Source: Pedobacter kyonggii (GTDB lineage Bacteria > Bacteroidota > Bacteroidia > Sphingobacteriales > Sphingobacteriaceae). From it: a stretch of 64,000 bases of DNA. The notes beneath the pieces were generated by a model. It did not search any database. It saw nothing but the letters and a program-made list of their open reading frames with translations, and was not told the DNA's origin. The translations under genes and the position numbers were made by a program. Positions 43,872 to 52,371 of the stretch are shown here, one piece after another (the stretch's first letter is position 1; each line of letters starts with the position of its first letter). The DNA is taken from the NCBI RefSeq assembly GCF_004310665.1, contig NZ_SIXF01000009.1, forward strand, positions 1 through 64,000, read 5' to 3'.

Positions 43872-44027
43872 TAATAAACGGAACGATGTTTATCACTACT
43901 AAAAAAGATAAATCATTTTCTTGAAAAACTCCGGTTTAGATAGAAGATTAAAGACAAAGCCTGGCTCATAACAGGTTTATATTTGGTTAGAAAAAAGAGA
44001 CAAGTCTGGATAGATTGTCTCTTTTCT
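43872..44027 (+). ncRNA. Candidate small RNA, about 155 nt
   Basis: Bounded by a consensus promoter box (43859-43866) and an intrinsic terminator (43993-44025 plus T-run). It has no ORF beyond a dozen codons. The next plus-strand gene is 2.3 kb away, so it is not a 5' leader. A near-perfect operator overlaps its promoter. I do not recognise it as a known RNA family. Confidence 0.55.
43993..44027 (+). terminator. Intrinsic terminator of the sRNA candidate
   Basis: 11-bp stem AAAAGAGACAA / TTGTCTCTTTT with T residues following. Confidence 0.82.
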
Positions 44028-44136
44028 TATTTCAGGGGTATTTGTAATACAATAGCATTAAAAATTCTTTGAACGCGAAACCTTATTTATAATCCGCTAC
44101 ATGATCCACAAGCGGCATGCATAAACTGTAAGGCCT

Positions 44137-44883
44137 TTAAATTTCAATGATCAGTTCCTTTTGATAACCGTTATATTTTTCACTAATATATCCATGGGGG
44201 TTACAAATAACTTCAGTTTCATCAACATTATATCTTACAGGAGTATGAACATGACCATGAATCCAGCAAGCAGGCTTGTATTTGATAATGACATCTTCAA
44301 GATCTGATGCATAGGCTGAAGCAACCGGATCCGCTCTATACTCTTCTGGTACAGATCTTATACTTGGCGCATGATGGGTAATAATAACGTTTTTATATCT
44401 CTTTGATTCTTCAAGGCTTTTCTGCAGCCATTTTTTAGAAATCTGATGGATTTTATAGGTGTCGATTGTCCTTAACTTTGAGTATGTGGTATCCCTTCTA
44501 ATCATCCGGTAATCATTCATTTTACTCTGACAAATTATACCATATTCTATCGGATTACCGAATAGCGAAAAATCTGTCCATAAAGTCGCCCCATGAAACC
44601 TTATCCCTTCGAGCTCCATGCTATCATTCTCCAACACGCTGACATTAGAACCTCTTGACGCTTCTATTATTTTATTGAGCGTGTTGGGATATGTTCCTTT
44701 ATAATATTCGTGATTGCCTAAAACGTAAATTACAGGTTTGTCTGGAATACTTTCTTTAATCCATTCTATACCTTTTGTCCCTAAATTGATGTCGCCTGCC
44801 AGAATGACCAGATCAGCATTTTTGAAAGTTAATTCCGAAACACCAAATTCCTGATGCAGATCACTTATTACCTGTATTTTCAT
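44137..44883 (-). CDS. Calcineurin-like metallophosphoesterase
   Basis: A 248-residue cytosolic phosphoesterase. Metal motifs: QVISDLHQEFG (DxH), VILAGDINLG (GDxx), YVLGNHEYYKG (GNHE), NVIITHHAPS and WIHGHVHTPV (GHxH). All five blocks are present, so it is likely active on a phosphodiester or phosphomonoester; substrate unknown. It lies 9 nt downstream of the broken TonB-like gene. Confidence 0.9.
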   Translation of the reverse strand: MKIQVISDLHQEFGVSELTFKNADLVILAGDINLGTKGIEWIKESIPDKPVIYVLGNHEYYKGTYPNTLNKIIEASRGSNVSVLENDSMELEGIRFHGATLWTDFSLFGNPIEYGIICQSKMNDYRMIRRDTTYSKLRTIDTYKIHQISKKWLQKSLEESKRYKNVIITHHAPSIRSVPEEYRADPVASAYASDLEDVIIKYKPACWIHGHVHTPVRYNVDETEVICNPHGYISEKYNGYQKELIIEI

Positions 44884-44892
44884 TATTTAATT

Positions 44893-45323
44893 TTATTGCC
44901 ACAAAATACAATTGATGCTACAAAGAAAAGTACTTTTAATAGGTTTGCCATCAATAACCGGAGCTTTCCAACCCTTTAATGTTAAAAGTTTAGCCCTCAT
45001 TTTAGCTTCACAATCTTTAGTGAGGCTTTCATCGGGGAAACCAACATCGGTTATATCTCCCTTTTCGTTGATATATAACAGCATCTTTAATTTAGTTGGA
45101 GGATATCCGCTGTTCCTAAAATCCTCCTTGTTCATTAAGGGCATAACTTCACTACTCAAATACCTATAAAATCCACTCATCCCATTTTTTGTATAAGTAG
45201 GCATAGTGCTTGCAAAGTCAGGTTGAGGAATAACTACTGTAGATGTGCTGGTTTTGATCTGCGCGTAACCATTGTATGAGCCCAGTGCGATTAAACAAAA
45301 AAAAATAGAGATGCGTTTTTCAT
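44893..45323 (-). pseudogene. TonB C-terminal-like protein broken by a one-base frameshift
   Basis: Residues encoded at 44893-45204 form a TonB-type C-terminal domain (KLKMLLYINEKGDITDVGFP; LTLKGWKAPVIDGKPIKST). An in-frame ATG at 45204 gives only a 103-residue protein with no export signal. Upstream, a start at 45323 encodes a good signal peptide (MKNASLFFF, then CLIALGSYNGYAQ), but in another frame. The frames join if the run of nine A at 45297-45305 had ten. Either a true frameshift, phase variation or a sequencing error. Confidence 0.75.
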
Positions 45324-45345
45324 ATCATGAAGATAATAAAAATGA

Positions 45346-46095
45346 TTACAATACTTCTATCCCCAAATGCTTGTAAGGTATAAAAGCAGCATCATTAGGG
45401 TCGGTTTCAGTTATAATTGCATCTACATCGGTCACCGGACAAACATAATAAGGCTCTACGGTATTTATTTTTTCGAGCGCCGAAAGCGCAATGGTTTTCT
45501 GCGCTTGGTTGATCATGATGTTGTTCAACTGTGCATCTTCATATATAATTGAGGTAATGCCCATGCTGTGATGCACACTGCAAATCCCTAACATACAGAT
45601 ATCAGCCCTCACTTTCTTAAAGGTATCAATGGTTTCTTGTCCCATAGTAGTAAATGCCGTTTTATGCAATCTTCCACCAGCAAATATTACTTCGGCATTG
45701 GGGTGATCTTCCAAAATATTGGCAACAGGAAAGCTATTGGTAATAATGGTGATTTTTAAATCTTTAGGCAATGCGGCAGCCAACGCTACTACCGATGTAC
45801 CACCATCGAAAAACACTACCTGACCATCTTTCAAAAACGCTAAGGCTTTGTTTGCAATAACCTGTTTGTGCTGCTGATTGTACTTTTCCCTATCCCGGTA
45901 ATGCTGTGGAATGGGCGAATGGGCAATTGCGCCACCCCTAACCGCCCTGAGCAGCCCTTGCATATCGAGTTCCTTAATATCACGGCGTACAGTATCTTCT
46001 GATACATTTAACAATGTGCTCAATTCGTTCAACCGCACCTTGGTGTCTTTTTCCAGGGTATTAATAATGATCTGTAGACGCTCTTCTTTTACCAT
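45346..46095 (-). CDS. DeoR/GlpR-family transcription regulator
   Basis: A 249-residue repressor. The N-terminal HTH_DeoR is RLQIIINTLEKDTKVRLNEL, then LLNVSEDTVRRDIKELDMQG. The C-terminal DeoRC ligand domain has the FFDGGTSVVALAAALP and TNSFPVANIL blocks that bind sugar phosphates. Two TTGCAATATATTGCAA-type palindromes lie just upstream, so it is probably autoregulated and also controls the divergent deoxyribonucleotidase gene. Confidence 0.93.
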   Translation of the reverse strand: MVKEERLQIIINTLEKDTKVRLNELSTLLNVSEDTVRRDIKELDMQGLLRAVRGGAIAHSPIPQHYRDREKYNQQHKQVIANKALAFLKDGQVVFFDGGTSVVALAAALPKDLKITIITNSFPVANILEDHPNAEVIFAGGRLHKTAFTTMGQETIDTFKKVRADICMLGICSVHHSMGITSIIYEDAQLNNIMINQAQKTIALSALEKINTVEPYYVCPVTDVDAIITETDPNDAAFIPYKHLGIEVL

Positions 46096-46100
46096 ACCAA

Positions 46101-46114
46101 TGCAATATATTGCA
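46101..46114. promoter_or_regulatory. Operator 1 for the DeoR regulator
   Basis: Perfect palindrome TGCAATATATTGCA, 6 bp upstream of the regulator start codon. Confidence 0.7.
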
Positions 46115-46140
46115 AATATATAAATTTATCAGGATTATAA

Positions 46141-46158
46141 TTTGCAATATATTGCAAA
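46141..46158. promoter_or_regulatory. Operator 2 for the DeoR regulator
   Basis: Perfect 18-bp palindrome TTTGCAATATATTGCAAA, 40 bp from operator 1 (about four helical turns) and 34 bp from the divergent gene start. A half-site TTGCAAAA follows at 46173. Confidence 0.75.
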
Positions 46159-46191
46159 ATTAAATATTTTTGTTGCAAAATACAGCAAATC

Positions 46192-46743
46192 ATGAGAAAA
46201 ACAATAGGCATTGATATGGACGGCGTTCTCGCGGACATAGAAGACCATATACTTCAGACCTATCAGACAGAAACAGGCATTTCACTTACCCGCAATGATA
46301 TAAAAGGCAAATCGGAAGAAGAACTTTTTCCGGACAGGGCAATGGTAATGAAGATCTGCAATAGAACAGGCTTTTTCAGGAACCTGCCGGTTATGGAAGG
46401 CGCTGTTGAAGCCGTAAAGAAACTAATGGAAGACTACGAGATCTATATCGTTTCAGCCGCCATGGAATTCCCCTTATCGCTCTTCGAAAAACGCGAGTGG
46501 CTTGCAGAGCACTTCCCTTTTATCGGCTGGAAGAATATCATTTTTTGCGGCGATAAGAGTCTAATAGATACCGATTATTTAATTGACGACCATTGTAAAA
46601 ACCTTGATTTTTGTAAGGGAAAAGCCTTAATGTTTACAGCATTTCACAATATAGAAAAAGATCATCACCAAAGGATAAATCACTGGAACGAGGTATCAGC
46701 ATTATTGAAGGAACTTGAAGAGACAAATCTTGCAATCGTCTAA
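46192..46743 (+). CDS. 5'(3')-deoxyribonucleotidase, cytosolic NT5C type
   Basis: A 183-residue HAD-fold phosphatase of the NT5C family. The nucleophile motif is IGIDMDGVLADIED (DxDxV), then YIVSAAMEFP (motif II), and IFCGDKSLIDTDYLIDDHCK (motifs III and IV). It dephosphorylates deoxynucleoside monophosphates. Its promoter region shares the twin operators with the DeoR regulator, which suggests both answer to a (deoxy)ribose-phosphate signal. Confidence 0.9.
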   Translation: MRKTIGIDMDGVLADIEDHILQTYQTETGISLTRNDIKGKSEEELFPDRAMVMKICNRTGFFRNLPVMEGAVEAVKKLMEDYEIYIVSAAMEFPLSLFEKREWLAEHFPFIGWKNIIFCGDKSLIDTDYLIDDHCKNLDFCKGKALMFTAFHNIEKDHHQRINHWNEVSALLKELEETNLAIV

Positions 46744-46779
46744 TTAACATTTAGCCCCTTCATATCACATGCCTGGAAT

Positions 46780-46810
46780 AAAAAAAAGGATGTAACCGCT
46801 GGCTACATCC
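46780..46810 (-). terminator. Terminator of the TIGR04222 gene
   Basis: On the minus strand, stem GGATGTA-GCCAGCGGT-TACATCC is followed by a run of eight T (46780-46787). Confidence 0.78.
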
Positions 46811-46930
46811 TCTATCTAAATTAACGCTCTCAACTAGAAGTTGATATAAGGCTCTCACCCCTTATGCCTACAATATTACGGCAGAAAGATTAAGATTTGA
46901 TGAAGATTTTAATTAAAACAACAAAAAGTA

Positions 46931-48287
46931 TTAGTCACCTCCACAACCACCACAGCTACCACAAGAACTTCCACACGAACCACAAGAACTGGCTCCTCCG
47001 CCATCTCCCCCTCTACCTCTTTCGTAACTTACCAATGGAACAAGAGTTGCGGTTAACACAGCCGATCCATATAAAAAGTAACTCCACCGCCAATCCTGTT
47101 CATCTTTTATTACAGGCAAAATTGCCGACTTATACAAATCAGGAATGGTACGGGTACAAAACTGCTGATTTAGCACATAAAGGTGTTTAATCATAAAAAT
47201 CACCAAAAACCCTGTCAGAAGTGCGATCTCAAAAATGGGTTTATCCCTTACAATACCTGTAGTTAAGCGAATGAGCGGAAACATAATAAGTGTTGCAAAA
47301 ACTATAAAATTTAAGTAAAACAGTCGTGCAAACTGTTTCGACTGACTAAAATACCATTTAAATGCATCCATACTTTTGGCGGTGTTTCTGAAAATCGCTC
47401 TTGTCTGCAATTGCCCTAGCAATTCTGGATAGAAGACTTCGCCCCTATCTTTTAACACCGAAACAACCTGAAGCTGCTCTCCGGAGAGGTTATCTATATC
47501 CTTTGAAATATAAATACGGCGATGGGCATTTACCTTTAGTATACCTGCATGAATAAGTTCGCTTATGGGCCCGTTTATTACCTCGGCAAGTTGTTGTCTT
47601 TTAAGATAAACCAGCTCAAATGGTTTAAGATGGCAAACGAACGACTGCCGATCGAAATCGCGCGCAATCTGTTTAAATCTATTTTGGTATATAAACTGAG
47701 TATTACATAGGCAGGGAGCGCCAACCCGAGAAAACCCAAAATAAAATAGGGATTATCAATATGGATATAAACAGGTTTAAGCAAGTAATAAGAAGGAACT
47801 GTAAGCAAGATGAAAACCAGTACACCGTATAAGACAAAAAACCAGTTTTAAGTTTGGCCGGTTCGAGTTTCAAGCCGGCCAACATGGTATCATATTCCCA
47901 AATCGCTTTGGGCTGTGCTCCAAAATGTTCATGATAAATGCGACTCGTCCGTTCTTTTGCCAGTCTAAACTGTTCTGCCTGCTCTTTTTGGTGTGTAGAG
48001 GGCACATGCTGGATCTGCCTACCAACTAGCGCACAAAAAACCTGATAAGATTGTGTAAAAATGAGGTGCTGATGCCAAACCGTATCGACAATGGCAGAAG
48101 GGGAAACCATTACATCAGAAATGGCCGCCATATACATAAATTTTTTATATTCTAATATGGCTTTTTCGGTAAAGTCTTTTGTCCATTGGTTTTCACTAGC
48201 CAACCTGATCGAAAAGTTATATTCGCCCGGTGGATGATCGAAATCAAATTGCTGTATGCTTTTCCAGAGGGTATCATTCATATCCAA
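46931..48287 (-). pseudogene. TIGR04222-type membrane protein, split by two frameshifts
   Basis: Read across three frames this is one protein of about 450 residues. An N-terminal soluble domain (WTKDFTEKAILEYKKFMYMA; IVDTVWHQHLIFTQSYQ; EHFGAQPKAIWEY) precedes two membrane pairs and a Gly/Cys-rich tail (SCGSCGSSCGSCGG). The breaks lie at about 47846-47849 and 47682-47685, both in runs of four T on the plus strand; one more base in each restores continuity. Normal members are membrane proteins of unknown role. Probable assembly errors rather than decay. Confidence 0.75.
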
Positions 48288-48698
48288 ATGCCACTACTTT
48301 TCAAATTCCAGCCACTTTCCTATCTTTTTCCAGGGAATGCCAAGTAACATAATTAATAATCCAACTACTACCTCCATACATAAATATACTACTAATCAGA
48401 AACATTAACAATATTGAATGAAGGCTTAACTGGGTATATAAACACTGGCAGACTGAAACAAAATAAGCCTCCCTTAAAAGAGAGGCTTACGAGTGTAATC
48501 TAAATCGTCCCGTTGATTTAATTTTTACTTACCCAAATTTAAACACAAATATGATGTTTAATATATGCAATTTAAGATTGTACATCAATATGTAAAAGTG
48601 TATAATATTATGTAAACATAGCGTTTAAAATGAGTATTCTTTCCGTACGAATCGACCTATCCTGTTATGATTGGCCGGGAAACAATTTTTTTATTTAA
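48288..48698. other. Intergenic region with one hairpin
   Basis: 411 bp without a gene. A stem AAGCCTCYC-like (48466-48489, AAGCCTC / GAGGCTT) is followed on the minus strand by TATTTTG and probably terminates the Crp-type gene to the right. Confidence 0.5.
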
Positions 48699-49313
48699 TT
48701 ACACCAGCTCCCTTACCAACTTACTGCGTATGCGGCTAAGTGTTTCCATGCGCATACCTAAATAACTGGCTATGCACCTCAATGGCACTCTAGATATATC
48801 AAAAGAGTTTAGTTCCAAGAATTTTTCATAACGCCTTTCAGCCGAAGGGATTCGAGCTATTATGGCCCGCTCTGAGGCGGCATGATACTGGAGCGCTAAA
48901 ATCTTTCTGCCAATAACATTCGTTTCCTGATAACTGGCGTAAAGCTTATCAATCAATAAGTGTGGGATGGCAACCAATTCTGAATTTTCCAATGCCTGCA
49001 AATATTCGATTGAAGGTTGAATGTTTTCATCGGGATGTTGAATCGCTCCAACAAATTCGGTCCCTAAACTGATCCAAGTAGTAATCTCTTTATTACCATC
49101 TTTAATAAAACCTCTTACCAAGCCTGATACTACAAAAAAAACATATTCATTATTATCAATAGGAGATAAAATGTATTTATTTTTCTTAATTAGAAGAGTA
49201 TCTACATTTTTTTCTATTTCCTGGATAAATCCAGGGGTTATAGGGCATAAACTGCTGAAATAATTTAATACAGCGTTTACTAAAAATACCTTGCGGGATT
49301 CGAGCATACACAA
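48699..49313 (-). CDS. Crp/Fnr-family transcription regulator
   Basis: A 204-residue protein with an N-terminal cyclic-nucleotide-binding-like beta-roll (about 20-125; KKNKYILSPIDNNEYVFFVV) and a C-terminal HTH (about 150-200; VPLRCIASYLGMRMETLSR). No FNR-type cysteine cluster is seen, so it is not an oxygen sensor. Such short Crp-like proteins are common orphan regulators in Bacteroidota. Ligand and targets unknown. Confidence 0.87.
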   Translation of the reverse strand: MCMLESRKVFLVNAVLNYFSSLCPITPGFIQEIEKNVDTLLIKKNKYILSPIDNNEYVFFVVSGLVRGFIKDGNKEITTWISLGTEFVGAIQHPDENIQPSIEYLQALENSELVAIPHLLIDKLYASYQETNVIGRKILALQYHAASERAIIARIPSAERRYEKFLELNSFDISRVPLRCIASYLGMRMETLSRIRSKLVRELV

Positions 49314-49628
49314 ATAGGGATAGAATTTAGACCCTTAAGTATAGCCATTTTTAACGGAATATAAAAATAAAGTAGATTATTAAGACAATTATGATGTTTA
49401 AATGCCTTTTTTATAAGGATTTCTTAATATTTTGAAGCACAAACTGATATCCGGGTAAAAATTCTAAGTTTAGTCTTATTAACAACGAATAGAATATGCC
49501 TGGCAGAGGCTGACAATCTAAAAAAGAACGTAACAAATAAGGCGAAACGTTTTTATAACATTCATTTCGTTCATTTTTTTTTACAAAAAAAAGCAAATGC
49601 GCGCAGCCCGCACAGAGAAATGCCAATT
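49314..49628. other. Intergenic region without a supported gene
   Basis: 315 bp between the Crp gene and PorP. An open frame on the minus strand (76 codons, 49411-49641) overlaps the PorP end but has no recognisable family and is probably chance. Confidence 0.5.
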
Positions 49629-50600
49629 TTAAAAGTAACACTTTGGTCTTCTGCTTTTTGCAGTTTGCAGATAATAACCAATAGATATTTCGTGTGAGCC
49701 ATAATCATAGCTACCGAATTTATTTAAACTATAATCGTAACCATAGCCAATCCGGAGGTTTTCGCGGACAAAAAACTCGGTAACCAATCCGATTGCACTC
49801 CTTGCCCTTAAATCGCTTTGTAATGCTGGCTTAGGATAAAATTTTACGGAGGTTCTATACGCAGCACCTAACCAAATTTTTTCTTTGATCATTAAAAAAG
49901 CATTAAGATCCAACGAGGTTGGCCCGTTCAGATCATCTTTGATCAAAAAAGTAGGTTTGAACATAAAATCATTGTTCACTGGAAATACCATTCCCGCCGT
50001 TAAATAAAAATGCGGTTTAGAAGTAATACTTAAGAGATTATTATCCCTAAAAACAGGAAGGTATTGTGTAAGCAGGTTATTGGCAGAGAAACCGATAAAG
50101 AATTTTGCGTTCGAATAATGCACTCCTGCCCTAATATCGGGCACAATACGGCTTTCATATCCTGTAGGAATCTTGTTGTCGCCAGTTTCATTTGGATCTA
50201 ACAAACTTCCGTTAAGCCCCATCTGCATTACCCCTACTCCAACGCCAAAAGCAAGTACATTGGTTTCGGTACGGTCTAGCTTAATGCGGTACGCAAAATT
50301 TCCTGATAGGTTTAACGAGTTCTGTGCCCCGATTTTATCTTTCGACACCAATAGACCCAAGCCTAAACTTTCTTCCTTAACCGCTTCATCTACCGATATG
50401 GAAAGCGTTTGGGGAGCGCCCTGAATACCCGTCCATTGGGCTCGGACAAAAGCCTGCATATATAGCTCTTCTTTGTAGCCTGCATAAGCCGGGTTGATAT
50501 ATAAACCATTGAACATATATTGTCCAAACTGGGCATTCTGCTGAGCGAACAGACAAAGGCAGATTAAATTAAATAATGCCGTTACAACAATCTTTTTCAT
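49629..50600 (-). CDS. PorP/SprF-family type IX secretion membrane protein
   Basis: A 323-residue protein with a signal peptide (to about residue 19) and the family start FGQYMFNGLYINPAYAGYKE. It is an outer-membrane barrel of about 14 strands ending SIGYYLQTA. SprF/PorP proteins partner with T9SS cargo carrying type-B sorting domains and anchor them at the surface. The CHU_C cargo gene directly upstream (40 nt away) is the obvious partner. Confidence 0.92.
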   Translation of the reverse strand: MKKIVVTALFNLICLCLFAQQNAQFGQYMFNGLYINPAYAGYKEELYMQAFVRAQWTGIQGAPQTLSISVDEAVKEESLGLGLLVSKDKIGAQNSLNLSGNFAYRIKLDRTETNVLAFGVGVGVMQMGLNGSLLDPNETGDNKIPTGYESRIVPDIRAGVHYSNAKFFIGFSANNLLTQYLPVFRDNNLLSITSKPHFYLTAGMVFPVNNDFMFKPTFLIKDDLNGPTSLDLNAFLMIKEKIWLGAAYRTSVKFYPKPALQSDLRARSAIGLVTEFFVRENLRIGYGYDYSLNKFGSYDYGSHEISIGYYLQTAKSRRPKCYF

Positions 50601-50640
50601 CTGTATAATTTAGTTTCATACCCTTATATGTTAAATCCAC

Positions 50641-51579
50641 TTACCTGATCACGGTAACATAACCTTTAAATTCCTGCCATTGAGCACTTGCAGTTTTTAC
50701 CTTAAGCACATAGAAATACGTTCCATCTACCAAACCGTTAGCTGTCCAGTCGTTTAAATAGCTATCTTTCTCATAAACGGTACTTCCCCACCGGTTAATA
50801 ATGGTGAGCTGATTTTCGCTATATCGGTCTAAGCGTTCAATAAAAAAGGTTTCATTTTTTCCATCGCCGTTTGGCGTAAACACATTAGGTATTTTAAGCC
50901 CAGTAATTTCTTTGGTATCAACCGATATATTGTTTGATGGATCGGGATCTATTTCGTTGATGGTAACCCTGGCGCTATTAACAACATTACCAGGTTTCAT
51001 TGCCCTTACATTAATGATCAGCTCAACAAAACTGCCATTGGCAAGTGATGGGATCGCCCAGGAAACTGTCTTGGTCTGATCGTTATAACTTGCGGTGCCC
51101 ACAATAGTTGGATCGACACTTACAAAGGTTAGATTTTCTGGAAGGTCATCCTTTACCTGTATGTTGGTAGCTTCACCGAGTCCGTTATTGCGCACCAATA
51201 AATTATATTTAAACACCTCAGTATTGATTACCTGTCTGCTTTCAGATCTTTTAACTATGGAAACATCTGCTGATATGGCCGTCTCCATCACCACTTCCAT
51301 TTCTTCGGACAGATCAGAGCTACAGCCGCCTAAGCTAAAAGTAATAACAGTATATTTCCCCGCAGTGCTAACCACATAATCTTGCTCGGTAGCACCTGAT
51401 ATAGCATTTCCATTTCTGAACCATTGATAAGAGGTAGCACCTGTACCGTTGGCCCTCAATTTAACAGTAACGCCTGGTTTAAGATTAAGCGTATTGGGAT
51501 TATTAGATTGCGCAAAGCATGCTGCTGCAGAAAGCAGCAGCACACCGAGCACAATTATCCCTAATCTGTTAAACATCAT
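50641..51579 (-). CDS. T9SS-sorted surface protein with gliding-motility C-terminal (CHU_C) domain
   Basis: A 312-residue exported protein. Signal peptide (to about 23), a PKD/Ig-like N-terminal domain (RANGTGATSYQWFRNGNAIS), a DUF11 domain (ADVSIVKRSES; YNLLVRNNGLGEATNIQVKD), and a C-terminal type-B sorting domain (IPNVFTPNGDGKNETFFIER; LTIINRWGSTVYE; DGTYFYVLKVK). It would be exported through T9SS and fixed outside. Only this member of the three-gene cluster has a sorting domain. Confidence 0.92.
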   Translation of the reverse strand: MMFNRLGIIVLGVLLLSAAACFAQSNNPNTLNLKPGVTVKLRANGTGATSYQWFRNGNAISGATEQDYVVSTAGKYTVITFSLGGCSSDLSEEMEVVMETAISADVSIVKRSESRQVINTEVFKYNLLVRNNGLGEATNIQVKDDLPENLTFVSVDPTIVGTASYNDQTKTVSWAIPSLANGSFVELIINVRAMKPGNVVNSARVTINEIDPDPSNNISVDTKEITGLKIPNVFTPNGDGKNETFFIERLDRYSENQLTIINRWGSTVYEKDSYLNDWTANGLVDGTYFYVLKVKTASAQWQEFKGYVTVIR

Positions 51580-51607
51580 AATGGTTAGAGCTTATAAAAA
51601 TAACACT

Positions 51608-52333
51608 CTATGGCGCGACAGCGATAGTTGCTTTACCTGGTTTAACAGTAACAGTGATTGCTTTAAATGCAGTTGCAGTACAACTTGTAGAAGGTACAAT
51701 AGTAGCAGATCCAACTGAATATTTACCTTCGGCAGTAAACACATATGCCTCAGGCGTAACTCCTGCTTTTAAAGTAAACAATTCGTTGTTTGTACCTGAT
51801 GATGCACCAACAGTTGTTAGATCAGTAACCGCTACGCCACCTTTGGTTACAGACCATGTATAAACCAACGAAACACCTGTTGGTAGCGTAAGTCCAGCAT
51901 CCTTGCTTGCAGTAATTACCGTGGTTGCAGTCTGATCAGTACAATAAACACTTCCTGGCGCATTTACAGCAATTGCAGGAGGAGGAAGTTTTTCCACAAC
52001 AGTATTGTCTGAAGCATCACTAGGACAAAGATTTGCATCAGCTGGTACAACCTGTACAGAATAAGTATGTGTTCCGGTGGCTAGTGTTGCGGGAACGTTA
52101 TAGATTGCATCAGCAGCGGTAGCATATATAACAGGAGCCTGCGGAGTACCATCTACCGACCAGATAATTTTATCGTTAGCAGCAGGGGTATAATCCGTAA
52201 ATGTTGGGGTAAGTTTTACTGTACCTGTTCCACACAGGTATACATTTGGCGTTTGTGCAAAAGCACCCAGCGGTAATAAGAACATTAAGAATACAAAGAT
52301 TCTTAGATTTCGTTTTGTAGATTTTTTTGTCAT
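51608..52333 (-). CDS. Exported Ig/PKD-like adhesin subunit
   Basis: A 241-residue protein with signal peptide (ending GAFAQ). Two Ig- or PKD-like modules (VYLCGTGTVKLTPTFTDYTP; APGSVYCTDQTATTVITAS). It ends VKPGKATIAVAP, without a sorting domain. It lies 28 nt upstream of the CHU_C gene and 38 nt downstream of the larger Ig-like protein. It might be held at the surface through complex formation. Confidence 0.75.
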   Translation of the reverse strand: MTKKSTKRNLRIFVFLMFLLPLGAFAQTPNVYLCGTGTVKLTPTFTDYTPAANDKIIWSVDGTPQAPVIYATAADAIYNVPATLATGTHTYSVQVVPADANLCPSDASDNTVVEKLPPPAIAVNAPGSVYCTDQTATTVITASKDAGLTLPTGVSLVYTWSVTKGGVAVTDLTTVGASSGTNNELFTLKAGVTPEAYVFTAEGKYSVGSATIVPSTSCTATAFKAITVTVKPGKATIAVAP

Positions 52334-52371
52334 AATGTTAATTTGTTAGGGATGAATAATTTATTTTCTTT

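Larger units (their letters stand above)
43444..44136. other. 693-bp region after gapA: terminator, operator, promoter, sRNA candidate
   Basis: No protein gene is seen, apart from a 12-codon ORF at 43888 that I would not call. The region holds the gapA terminator, an AT-rich stretch, the palindrome at 43827, a TATATTTG box and a transcript-like segment ending in a terminator. These are annotated separately. Confidence 0.6.

Noticed and set aside
43888-43929. A 12-codon ORF (MFITTKKDKSFS) in the sRNA candidate
   Set aside because: Too short to support, and no conservation evidence is available; noted only as a possible small peptide.
46897-47190. A His/Asn-rich 97-codon frame on the plus strand
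   Set aside because: It is antisense to the Gly/Cys-rich tail of the TIGR04222 gene, and its odd composition follows from that repeat.
49411-49641. A 76-codon minus-strand frame at the end of PorP
   Set aside because: It overlaps the PorP stop, has no family features and contains scattered cysteines and aromatics typical of chance AT-rich frames.
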